Shown in pieces: positions 50,152-61,002 of a stretch of DNA of 64,000 bases; within the stretch, counting starts at the first letter, position 1; every line of letters starts with the position of its first letter. The notes under the pieces are model-generated. The model was not told the origin of the DNA. It saw nothing but the letters and a program-made list of their open reading frames with translations, and made no database searches. Position numbers and translations under genes: made by a program. This DNA comes from Lotus japonicus (taxonomy: Eukaryota > Streptophyta > Magnoliopsida > Fabales > Fabaceae). The stretch is taken from positions 72,464,732 through 72,528,731 of the forward strand of contig NC_080044.1 of the NCBI RefSeq assembly GCF_012489685.1, written 5' to 3'.

Positions 50152-51112
50152 TGTAATGAAGAGAGGAAGAAGAGAAAATGAATGTAATGAAAAGAGATGA
50201 GAGGAGGAAAAGAAATACACTAAGGTTTACATATCCATTAAGGTTTAATTGTGAATGATTGATTTTGCTAAAAGAATATTATGAGATATTTTTTCATATT
50301 CTAACACCCCCTCAACTGTAAGTTAATTTAGCTTTAAATTTGTTACAAATATACTCTTTATAAAAAATGAAAAAATAAATAAATGAGAATGCGACACCAT
50401 TGTCATTGTCATAGAAAAGGGAAAAAAAGAAGAAAGACCATTGAGCGAAATAGAGAGAAGTAGACGAGCTCATCCTTCGAGGGTATGATCTCGGTTCACC
50501 GGATATAAGATGTGGTCTTGTGTCGCTGCCGCGAATGAAGGAGGAGATAATCTCGTTGATGTCATAGTCTTGGGAGAAGGTTCTCGAACGACGGTTGGTC
50601 ATGTGTGCGTAGCGGTGCTAATAAAGAGGGAAATGAGAAGACGACGTGCGTGATTCACATGCATAGAGAACGACGATTGTTGGCGATCCCACTTTCGGGT
50701 TGTGACCGGCCAAAATAGAGGTCGGATGTGTCGTTACACATGAAGGAGGTGACAACTCGTGTGATGCACGTGCAGAGAGGATGATGGTGTAGTGTTGACA
50801 TATGTCAAGGATTGAACCTGCTCCGATACCATGTAAAGAAGAACCCAATAAAGAAAAAATGAAGAAGATGGAAAGGAAACTATATGCACTAGAGTTAGCT
50901 TACATTGTGAATGGTTAGTTTTATTAAAAGATAAAATATGTATTTATTAATTGGTAGAATTACAATTCCAATAAATTAAGGAAGAAAATCAATATCTAAG
51001 GAAATAATATAAAATCACTTCAATTTTAATTACTCAGAAACAAATCAATCTAGTAGGAAACAATCTTAATTGGTTGTCCCCCTTGTCTTCACAAGTCCCT
51101 CATATTACAACA
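50152..51112 (-). mobile_element. Miniature non-autonomous LTR element (TRIM-like), degenerate
   Basis: Read on the minus strand. A presumed 5' LTR at 50832-51112 starts TGTTGTAATATG and ends CTTTACA. Immediately after it comes TGGTATCGGAG (50821-50831), resembling the initiator-Met primer-binding site TGGTATCAGAG. About 500 bp later a purine tract (TTGAGGGGG, 50307-50315) is followed by TGTTAGAATATG at 50306, the presumed start of the 3' LTR. That LTR is shortened or diverged; it shares ATTCACAAT and other short blocks with the 5' LTR. The internal region has no gag or pol. No target duplication was found. Confidence 0.55.
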
Positions 51113-51286
51113 TCACTCACATTCGGGTGATGCAAAACAACATTGGTTCATCAATCTCGTTCCGCCGTCATCTCCACCGCCGCCAGTGAGGATCCGATCA
51201 CACGGCGGTGAATTTAGTGCATGACGAGATCTTACCGTTAAGCTTGGTTTCGCCACCACATCCTCTGCTCCTCCGTTACTGCAACA

Positions 51287-53452
51287 ATGCAAGCACTGGA
51301 TTGCATTCTTCCGGTGCTGCCCACAATCTCAATCAATGCCATTCCTCCAAAGTTTGCATCATTTGGGTCAACCTTGAGCCCCTCCAAGCTTCCTCTGGAT
51401 TTGAGCTTGAGTTCTGGTTATGGGTGGGTGCCTAGAGCACCTCGCTGGAAGAGGAGTAGCTATGGTGGTTATGTGTGTGCTGCCAGTGGAGAAGTTGATG
51501 ATGGGTTTTACATCAGAAAATGTGTAGAGCTTGCAAAGAAGGCTTTAGGGTTTACCAGCCCCAATCCATTGGTGGGGTGTGTTATTGTGAAGGATGGGAA
51601 AATTGTTGGTCAAGGGTTTCACCCTAAAGCAGGGCAGCCTCATGCTGAGGTAGGTACCTTACCTTGTTATTTTTCTTTTACTTTTTTGTTTTCATTTCTC
51701 TAATTTATGTAGAAAGAGTTTTACAGACCAAAGGAGCAGTTACAGTTTCCTTGTATACATGGACATTCAATTAGAATTTGCAATGTTGCCACATTATAAT
51801 TATACTAAAATTATAAAAGTATCAAAAAAGTAAGATGGGGTGATATGATAAAGTCATAAAACTGTTTACAAATGTGGGTGCATACTAATTAAATTGTTAT
51901 AAATCTGAGATTTGTATGCTTATGCATGTACTTTATTCTTATATTTGTATTCTATCTAGATATGATTGTATTGGTATTTCAAACTGGTATGATAAGGCTA
52001 ATTTGAATTGAAATGATGATGTTTGTGAGAAATTGAGGAAGCTAGTTGATATTATGGAGAACATGTCTTGGTTGGAAATTGTTAGCTTTTCTTAGAATTT
52101 AGATAGAGAATATGTGTTTGTTGCTGAAAATGTTGAGTCGGGAGATGAGATTGTCAGGTGTTTGCTCTAAGAGATGCGGGGGATTTGGCAGAGGGTGCGA
52201 CGGCTTATGTGAGTTTGGAGCCTTGTAATCATTTTGGTAGGACTGGACCTTGTTCTGAAGCTCTAATTCGAGCCAAAGTGAAAAAGGTGGTTATTGGGAT
52301 GGTGGATCCAAATCCCATTGTGGCCTCCAAAGGGGTGGATAGATTGAGAGACGCAGGAATTGAAGTTGTTGTGGGGGTAGAGGCAGAACTGTGCAAGAGC
52401 CTCCTTGAGGCCTATATTCATCGCATGTTGACTGGAAGGCCTTTCCTTACATTGAGGTAATTCAGTTAACCTATGTCTCTTATACTCCTACTTGCTTTTA
52501 ATTGGAGATTCTTGTATTGTATGGCTATTCTGTAGATGCATGTTGGTGCTTACAGCATGTTTGTATCAACTTCTATTTTTCTCAGAATCAATTCTGGCAT
52601 TCTTGTATTGTATGGCTATTCTTTAGGTGCATATTGGTGCTTACAGCATGTTTGGATCAACTTCTATTTTTCTCAAAATCAATTCTGGCACCCAAAAACT
52701 TCTTACATAAGCTTATACCCAGAATTGATTTGGGCTTCAGAATCAATTGTGGAAGGCTTTTCAAACATGCACTTGCCTATGCTTTTAATTCTCGGACACA
52801 CGTCTCATAGCTTCAGCTTTTCCTGCATTACAGATATTCTCTTTCTGTCAATGGGAATTTCTTGGACATACTTGGGAATGGAGTTACAGAATGTGGTGGA
52901 TATTATTCAAGGCTATTACAAGAATATGATGCAGTTATACTGTCTTCTTCCTTATTCAGTGAAAATATGTCACTAGACTCGATGTCTGCATCCAAAGAAC
53001 CTGGAGCCAATCAACCGATTCGGATTATAATACATAGAAACCCTAGTTCTTCAAATCAACTGGCCACCAATGAAGTTACTGATAAAATGATAATCTTCAC
53101 AGATTATGAAGCTGCAGCTGCTCCAGAAGTGGCTCAACAAGGAATTGAAACTGTATATCTGGATCAAATAAATCTGGAAGTCATCATGGATTACTGTTAT
53201 CGTCAAGGATTGTGCAGTGTGCTATTAGATATGAGGGGGAATTTCAGTGAATTTGAAGAGCTTGTTAAGGAGGGTATTAAGAAGAAATATATTAATAAAT
53301 TCGTAGCAGAAATTTTGCCTGTTTGGAATGGACATGCTGAGACAGATCCTCTTCTGCCATCAAAGATATTAGAGCAAGGACTTCAAGTGGTAAATTTACA
53401 GTCCAAGACCTCAGATCAGAGTGTTGTAATTGAGGGATATTTTAAATTTTAG
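51287..53452 (+). CDS. PYRD: Chloroplast pyrimidine deaminase of riboflavin synthesis (PYRD)
   Basis: 426 aa from three exons: 51287-51649, 52158-52456 and 52834-53452. It deaminates the diaminopyrimidine product of GTP cyclohydrolase II, the second step to riboflavin, in plastids. Residues 1 to about 65 form a Ser/Pro-rich transit peptide. The CMP/dCMP-deaminase fold has zinc ligands H119, C144 and C153 and catalytic E121 (PHAE; EPCNHFGRTGPC), with SPNPLVGCVIVKDG before it. The C-terminal half corresponds to the bacterial RibD reductase domain (GRPFLTLRYSLSVNG) but, as in known plant PYRD, is diverged, and reduction is done by a separate PYRR. Length equals that of Arabidopsis At4g20960 as I recall it. 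Intron 2 carries a 91-bp tandem duplication. Confidence 0.95.
52508..52689. repeat. 91-bp tandem duplication in PYRD intron 2
   Basis: Two head-to-tail copies (52508-52598, 52599-52689) share ATTCTTGTATTGTATGGCTA, GGTGCTTACAGCATGTTTG and ATCAACTTCTATTTTTCTCA with a handful of mismatches. The unit and the sequence after it (to about 52780) resemble a dispersed legume-type repeat with 'GTTTGGATCAACTTCT' motifs. Confidence 0.88.
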
Positions 53453-54405
53453 ATTATTGCATTCATGGATACCCTCGAACTCCCATACATCATTCATTTT
53501 GTGCCATGTTTTTTTCCAAGGCATTATGTGTTGTAGACTAATATTGAAAAGCAGTTTTGTGGTTTGCTCTGTGGAAACACAGACAATACCACGATATATT
53601 TACTTTCATGTCATGGCATTAGAATTCTAAAATAATGGGAAAGCAGGGTATATAATAGAACAGATTTTAATTTAATGACATGGAATAGTCTTGCAGTTAC
53701 ATATTGTCTTTTTTTCATTTTTTTTGTTTGTTCATATCATTGCATTTAGTTTGATCCTTAAATAAAAGCTTAAACCTTTCTTAATTAGTACTAAACCTCA
53801 TTTTCATTCATCTTGACAATACTTTTTCATATTAGTCTTTAATTGGCATAAAGGTTCTCAACCTGTCAGACAGTCACTTTAGTCTTCCACTAGTAACTTA
53901 TGAAATTAACAAAGGATTGGTCAAGAATTTTCACTCACATATTTCTTTAATTTCTATATTCAAGACTAGTCTATTTCTTAAACTCCATTATATGCGCCAC
54001 TTCTGATAAACCATATCACTGACTTAAGCTTAAACTGTTAAACTTGATGAATATAGGCTCCATCTAGTTTATTATAATTATCAAAATGATATTACATTAA
54101 AAAGAGGCTAAACTGTGCCTATCAGTTAAGTTAGCCTTATTACCTCATGCCTTAAACTCCATGTTAAAAGATGGATACATATTTAACTCATCATATATAT
54201 TCTCTCCTTCTACATAATAATCTCATTGTCATTACATATATAATTACCAAAACAGTTTTATTAATTAGTGGCTGATGTATGATGAGAAGGTCAAGAGTTA
54301 GTTCTCTATAATTGATTTTGAAGCTTCTCTCTATAGCTTCTGGGTTTCAAAATTGGTTTTGAGAAAACAGAAGCCAATCCGAACATACTTATTCTAAGAT
54401 GAAAT
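53453..54405. other. 3' UTR of PYRD and intergenic
   Basis: AT-rich. At about 54295-54390 a repeat-like stretch (AATTGATTTTGAAGCTTCTC, then GCCAATCCGAACATACTTA) resembles the dispersed element in PYRD intron 2. The part next to 54405 is probably glutaredoxin 3' UTR. Confidence 0.4.
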
Positions 54406-54717
54406 TCAAAGCCAGAGAGCTCCTGCTTTCTTGAGCATTGGAATCAAGGACCTGTTAAGGTGAAGGCTCATCACTTCATTGGCTCCACCGACAAGCTCAC
54501 CGCCAATGAACACTGTGGGAACAGAGGGACTACAACCTAGCCTTGAAACCAGAGCTTGCTCAATGTCTCTGCCTCTTGGTATCTCATCAAGTTCATAAAC
54601 TGCAGGGTTCACCCCAAAGTCACAGAACAAGGTCTTGATGCTGTGGCTCATGCAGCACGAGCTCTTGCTGAAGATCACCACCGGCCTCTCCGACACGATC
54701 TTTGTCACCCTCTCCAT
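54406..54717 (-). CDS. CC-type (class III) glutaredoxin
   Basis: Intronless, 103 aa, full length for the plant-specific CC class. Active site CCMS at residues 21-24 ([19 protein letters not shown]). The glutathione-binding segment [18 protein letters not shown] follows, and the C-terminus KKAGALWL carries the ALWL motif used by ROXY-type proteins to contact TGA bZIP factors. Several CC-type members repress TGA-dependent transcription and respond to nitrogen or stress. The fourth active-site residue is Ser, not Cys, as in the At5g18600 group as I recall it. It lies on the opposite strand to PYRD. A decayed relative is at 63779. Confidence 0.95.
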   Translation of the reverse strand: MERVTKIVSERPVVIFSKSSCCMSHSIKTLFCDFGVNPAVYELDEIPRGRDIEQALVSRLGCSPSVPTVFIGGELVGGANEVMSLHLNRSLIPMLKKAGALWL

Positions 54718-56096
54718 TATGCTTTGCTGAGATCGAAGAGAAACTGCGTGTGAATGTGTTGTTGAGTAAATTGGTTGAATGCAGATTTGTTGGAAGCAAA
54801 ATTAACTTGGGGAAGAGCTAGTTTCTGAATGGAATTAAGTGTTTGCTATAAGCAAAGTGAGGAATGATGTGTATTACTTGAATGTGAGGTGTGGTTGAAT
54901 TTGGCCAAATGTGACATGCTTATATAAGGTTTTGAGGCTTTGAAGGATTGAGTTGACATTGCTGAGCAAAGAAATAGGATAAGGAGAAAAGGTAGTGGAG
55001 AATCGTTAAGATTAGATATTTGAGTCGGTTTCGAGATTTTCATTTGTTGAAAGCGATTCATCAAAGTCTTGTTTTTACTACAGACGATTCTCTGTTCCAT
55101 GTATGCATACGGAAACAAACTCATCAATCGAGTCCTTAACTGGTACGGGCTCAAAATTATGTTATGCTCATGAATGTTACATCTGAAACATGTCCTGTTA
55201 TTTGATTCTCATGTCATGTCATGGCATTAAAATTCTAACATTTTATTTTATTCTAATACTGAAATTTCTGCCTTATCTATCTTATCTTGTTTTTTATTAT
55301 ATAAACCACCTGCGTATTCGGTTTTGCTTCGGTACCGACTATTCTGGATTCGTTATTTAGTCAAAGTTAAGGTTTTTCATTCTTCTGCCCCAGAAGTATT
55401 GTGTGGATATCAAACTCAAGAACACTTCGCGCATGGTGTGTTTACGTTGCCAATTGAGCTACCTCTAGTGGTGATGATGGTACCTTGTCGATCTTTTGAG
55501 TTGAGGCATCTGCTTAGTTGGAAGAAAAGTTGAATAATATTATCCAATTGGGACCTCCTTTTTGGTACTCAGATTCGCATCCAATTCTATAAAGGGAAAT
55601 ATGATCAAATTAAGCTGATGATCTCTAGAAAAATCCTTCTATATGGAAAAGCCACAGATTGCCTTTTTATTTTCTTGTCTGAATAAAGGAATCTTGGTGG
55701 TACAACTGACAAGTGATGCATGTTCTCGTCCAAACAAGGAGGTTTTGCTTTTACATATACCTTGGTCCCTCCCTAGTGTGTGTGTGTTTGTCTAGTCTAA
55801 CGTGGCGCCACATTTTGTTGCGATAGTAACTTGATCCACATCCAACCAAAAAAAGGTGCAAATGGGTTGAGAATATTTTTTGGGAGCCAGAAAAGAATTA
55901 TTAAAGATCAACAAAATCTTTAGAAAAATCGGACTGCAAAAATATTATATATAAAAATATATAACTGATAAAAAAATTAATTTTGTTTGGAGAATCATGA
56001 CCCCTGCCCCACTCCCTAGATACCACCTGCAAATGGGCACACCATATGTATAGAGGGTTGGTTCCTCTTCCCTACAAATTAATTTAAGGAACTTTG
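54718..56096. other. Presumed glutaredoxin promoter and intergenic
   Basis: AT-rich with no recognised gene. The glutaredoxin leader and promoter should lie in 54718-55300; 'TGACATGC' and similar motifs are too short to call. Confidence 0.4.
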
Positions 56097-56105
56097 ACTT
56101 GTGTA

Positions 56106-57168
56106 TAGTTGCACAAGCTACTTTTTACCTGTTATTATAGGTTAACCAGATTATTATTAAAAAAATAATTTAAAAAACATTTAATAGTAGTAAATTAATT
56201 AATGAAAAATTTAGTTTAATCTGATTTGGGTTCATCCTCATCCCTAACCTACTGTGGCCAACTCTTCCCTCTCAATTCACAGATCTACTTTCGGCGACCC
56301 CTAACCCCACCGAACCCACACCCAACCTCACCCTATCCCCATCGCAACCCAGAACCACTCCTACCGCAGCCAGAACCCTAGCCCCACCCTCCTCACCACT
56401 TCATCCGTCTTCCACCCGGCTGGAGCCGATCTCGATCTCCGCTCTCCCACCTTCGTTGCCGGCCGCTGGGGCTCCGTCTTCGTCGAACTCGTGGAACCTC
56501 CATCATTTCCGGCGACTTCTTGGTTTCTCCTCCGCGTGGGTATGATCAGCCACCACACCCCCAATGTCTTCACAGATCTGTTGTGGTGTCCATATAGATT
56601 AGTTGTAGAGAAGAAGAGTTCTTGCAGGATATGGACGGAGACCAGATTTTTCAGACGTCTCAACAACTCAACGTTGTGAATTTGGCTTCCAAATATCAAT
56701 TTTCTCTAGAATGGTATTTGGGTTTCTTTTAGTGGTGCTAAATTTTTGGAGCACCTGGATTCTTTTTTCTTTTGTTTTGATTTAGGGTATGAAGGTACCT
56801 GTGGAGAAAAAATGGTAGACGGCGGAGTAGTGGTTGGCGGTGGGCAAAACAAAAAATCGACGAGGTGTTCTAGGCCAATTTCTATTCGATGTTTGTGTTC
56901 CGAAAAATCTTGATGGTTGGGATGTGAAATTTTCTGGGGAATCGGTTGAGTAATTCAACTCCAAGGGATAAACTAGTGTAATGGAAGATCTATAGACAGA
57001 AAATATGAACATGTGAGAGAGAAAGAATGTGTTTTAGGAATTTTGTGAAGATTAAAGGATAAATGTTTAATTAAGAAAATAAATATTTTGAATTTTTTTG
57101 TATTAAATAAATCGGTTAACCTGCAATAACAGGTAAAAAGTAGCTTGTGTAATCTTGCACAAGTTTTT
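56106..57168. mobile_element. Candidate Pack-MULE: TIR element with GC-rich insert
   Basis: Terminal inverted repeats of about 39 bp lie at 56109-56147 (GCACAAGCTACTTTTTACCT) and 57114-57152 (AGGTAAAAAGTAGCTTGTGT), with about four mismatches. A direct repeat acttgtgtat occurs at 56097-56106 and 57169-57178, fitting the 9-11 bp duplications of Mutator-like elements. The right boundary extends some 16 bp beyond the matched repeat, so borders are approximate. The interior 56240-56560 is strongly GC-richer than everything around it and looks like a captured gene segment. No transposase is encoded. The source gene was not recognised. Confidence 0.6.
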
Positions 57169-57178
57169 ACTTGTGTAT

Positions 57179-58362
57179 TTAAAGATTTCCCCATTTATTG
57201 GCTCATTGGCTGGCTCTATATATGTTGAAGCCAAGGGCCACTTCTTCTTGTTAGGCCTTACGTACGTAACATATATGCATGTTTCTTTTCCAAAAAACAA
57301 AACATATACGCATGCACATCTACATATTTACTATTTAGAGAATTGAGTTTATTTGTGATACTCTATCCGTGTAAAGCAATTTTATGCATATATTTAGCCA
57401 TATTATGCCACATATGTAAGAAGTGGAAGTAATTACATTTATTTTAAATTTTATTTTTAATTAAAAAATATATAATTGTATTGTGTTTACTTTCCCGAGG
57501 TTTGACCTTATTGCATAAACCTCCCATTTAGTTTGCAAAAGGTACAGACCTCCCCTTTTTCATAAATCATTTAGAAAGGCAAAAGGTTGTTGATTGTTAT
57601 AATGATAAATCTTAGAGAAAATTGATGCAATAATAATAAATATTGGGAGATTAGTGCAATGTTCTCAATAAAATAAGTATGGTTAGTGTTTAATGAATAA
57701 TGATAAATATCAAGGAAGATTATTGCAATTTTCCCTATTTTTTTATTGTAACCGAAATCAGTTAGATATCTATGTAAATAAAATCTACACCCAAGGTGTA
57801 TAGAACTTTAATCAAAACTATTTCTCATAAGGTTGTCTAATTGACTTTAGGTAAAGTTTGGGCTAAATCCCCTAGTCTTAGGTGAACTAATGATATTTAA
57901 GATGAATGAGTTATAAATTTTATATTTTATTACTTATCTTAGATATTATTAGTCCACCTAAGACTAAAGTGATTCAACTCAAATTTTACCTAATATAATT
58001 TGAAAACTTCATCTCTCATACTCATATGCACTAATTTTTGCATTTGGGAATAAAATATTTTTTTGTAAGACATTTGGGAATAAAATATGGATGACAATAA
58101 CATTAATTTATTCTCTAATTATCACAAGAATAATATTCTGAGATTTTATTAAGATTGGCTATGATTCTCAAGAGCATTATGATTTGTTCAGCTGAAAGAA
58201 CTTATAACTGATGCCGATATTAATCCACAAGCATCATTTAATTAGCACGTGCTCTATAGTTGAAAAATCATTACTTGATAATAATAATTTTTTTAATGTT
58301 TTACCCTCTTCATTCATTTTTATAAGAATCATACCACCATTTCACGCCCAAGTGTTATGGTG
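57179..58362. other. Intergenic, AT-rich
   Basis: No gene recognised. It contains the hairpin repeat listed separately. Confidence 0.4.
57846..57994. repeat. Imperfect hairpin MITE, about 149 bp
   Basis: The two halves are imperfect reverse complements: TTTAGGTAAAGTTTGGGCTA and AGTCTTAGGTGAACTAATGA on the left, TTAGTCCACCTAAGACT and AAATTTTACCTAA on the right. The unit could fold into a single stem. Confidence 0.7.
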
Positions 58363-58367
58363 TTATG

Positions 58368-60631
58368 TGTAACATCCCCATTTTTTGAAAAAAAATAATA
58401 ATAATAGCTTTCAAAAGATTATGTAAAGCCTTAACATTAAATTAATTAAATAGTTATATTTTTAGGTCTTGAAAGTTAGCTCAACATTATACAATTTTTT
58501 AATTAATTAAAAATAAGTAAGAAACCTTTTACTTAAATTATAAAATATTAAATATCTAAATATGTTAAATATTAATACGAAAAAAAAATATGTTTAGTGT
58601 GTAAATTATCTTTGATTAGAATATTACATTTTACCTTATAAAAGGCCACGTGTGTGACATGTAATGGGTTCATAGAGAAAGATATAGTTTTGTAAAATAT
58701 CTTTGATTAAAATAATATTAGTTTAAAAGAAAATCTTAACTTTAATAGATAAATAAATTCACATCAATATACCTCATTCACATAAGAGATATAGGAATAA
58801 AAGAGAAATAAGTGAAAAATATAATAGATAGAAGAGGAAGTATACTATGCAATATGCACCATATAGTTCTATGAAACTAATGAACCACGTGGGTGTGGTA
58901 AATATGAGTCTTTAGACAATTATCTTGCCTCTTAGGCCACGTGGGTAGCTTAGCATGGTTTACAAGATAAAAATCTTTGATTTAAGTAAAAGAAAATGAT
59001 GAGATGCCAAGTGGATGGACAGGTGTGACTTATAATCATTAGTTTAGAAAAATATCTCTAGATAAATTGTTGAAGAAGGAAACGTGGACATAGTGCATGA
59101 TTTGAAATTTGCCAGTAAATAGGCTTAAGAAGGAGGGGGATATACCATCAGCAACCTCACAAGAATATTGGTGTGTGAGTGCAATGAGAGATGAGAGAAA
59201 AACAAATAGATATCAAGTTGGTTAAAAAGTAATGAGAGAGAGAGAGTCACGTAAAAGAAAGAAAATGAGAGTTAAGGAAGAAGAAAAGAAGGAGGGGGAA
59301 AAGATGAAAGAAAGGGGAAGATAAATTACTAAGGTGATAACTATACCTAGTCCCTTTTAATTAAATCTACTCTATATTTTTATAAGTATGTCTAACAAGT
59401 TTTAATTATGTATATTGAACTTTAATTTTATGATTACATATACTCTCTTTTATCCACGTCAATTTTATTTAACGTTGTCTACTTTATAATTACTATTTTG
59501 ATCTATTTATTCTCTTTTAATATTGAGTTTATGTTTAAGATATTGATTTTTATTTAACTTTGTTAGTTAATATAATTTGTTATTACATTTTATGCCTTGA
59601 AATGGTCGGTCCTGCCGCCTCTCTCTAGTTACTTAAGAAGTTCAGCTTATTGCTATTTAGTTGTTTTATCTTAAATGAAAATGGTCATAGACGACTTTTC
59701 TGCTGTTTTAGTTTCATTTAGTATTTTAAACTTTGTACAATTTCAGTTTGACTTATATGATACCATTTAAGAGATCATGTAACATTGCGGGGCAAACCTG
59801 GTGACCTTTAAGACGACCAGTATAGGCAAATCCCGAATGTTATGTTACGAACAACACTGCAAGGCAAACCTGGATACTCAAAGGTCGGATCCAATTGAAA
59901 GGCAAATCCTGGGTGTTAAGACATAAATATGAAATGTTAATTAAAACACTTTAAGTGAAATGATCCTCCAGCAGTTGAGGTGATCTAGTTGCATAGTTCC
60001 TGGAACATGGGTTCCTAGGCAGGGGGACGCCCTTGCATTCGGATAGAGCTCTAAGCCGCAGTTAGAATATGCAAAAGTGGTCGAAGGGCCAAGAAAAACA
60101 AGTGATAACAATGAATTAAAGAATGACCTTTAATTTGAAAGAGATTTAACTATGTTATTTTCATTGGTGAAGCTAGTAGTTATTTTTTAAATGTTTACCG
60201 CTGATATATCTACTTAATTTACGTTTATGTAAGTTTTTCTTGTTTTTGGAGTGGATATTGTTATCACTGAGAATTGTAAAATTCTCATTCCTTTACTTTC
60301 ATGTTTTTTTCATAAAAAGAAAGCAACTTGCTTGAGACATTCCAGATAGTAGACGAGAGTATGTGTCATGTACGCAGGATCATAAGTAGTTAGTTAGAGA
60401 CACGTCAGGTAGTCGGATCATGGTCACAATATAGGTCACCACGTATATAAGGAGTCCTTAAATTATTTTCATGACTCTGATAATGTAGTTTTGAAAGAAT
60501 TATTAAAAATAAATTTATTTGTCCACTCAATTTTTAGTATTTAAGTATTTCAACACAATTATGATTCTTTCTTTTTACACGACTATTTAAATATATGTTA
60601 CTTTATAGTGTATAAAATTAGGGGTGTTACA
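58368..60631. mobile_element. Solo LTR of a retrotransposon, 2,264 bp
   Basis: It begins TGTAACATCCCC and ends GGGGTGTTACA, the TG...CA termini with the short inverted repeat of many plant Ty3/gypsy LTRs. An exact 5-bp target duplication, TTATG, flanks it at 58363-58367 and 60632-60636. There is no primer-binding site, purine tract or coding capacity inside, so one LTR remains after recombination between the two. Internally, 59790-59930 contains three spaced copies of GGCAAACCTGG/GGCAAATCC-like motifs, and 59200-59320 is GA-rich. Gypsy assignment is inferred from termini and length. Confidence 0.88.
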
Positions 60632-61002
60632 TTATGGAGGCTCCTCTTGCTTTGTAGGTCTAAAAAGAATCTAACTGAATAGCTTTTCTCTAGTCTCCTC
60701 ATTTTTGCCCTCGGAGAGTTAAAGAGAGAAGGGCGATCCATGTTTGGATAATACTACTAGAAAGTGCGTTTAGGGTGTAAAAACAACCGACCGTGTGAGA
60801 AAACTAGGTTGAACGCAACTCGGTTGAACCCAACATCACTTGAAGCGCATAAATTAAAGTGGGTTTTTTTGTATTGGGCTTTTTTTTTTAGTCTTTCTTT
60901 GGGCTCCACCCCTATCAGTGAATGATTATTGACAACAACAAAAAAAACATTTTCACCATCTTCTTCTTCTTCTTGTTCTTCACTCTAAGAACAACAGTAA
61001 CC
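60632..61002 (+). promoter_or_regulatory. Presumed promoter and leader of IBA57
   Basis: 370 bp between the solo LTR and the start codon. The leader has a TTC-rich stretch (about 60958-60980). An in-frame upstream ATG occurs at 60922. The LTR end is thus within normal promoter distance of the gene. Confidence 0.45.

Noticed and set aside
50312..50848. Two frames (96 and 76 aa) inside the miniature LTR element
   Set aside because: Neither resembles gag or pol, and they do not share a frame; taken as non-coding interior.
56361..56699. 112-aa Arg/Ser-rich frame in the candidate Pack-MULE
   Set aside because: Open because of high GC; no family was recognised. Kept only as part of the captured segment.
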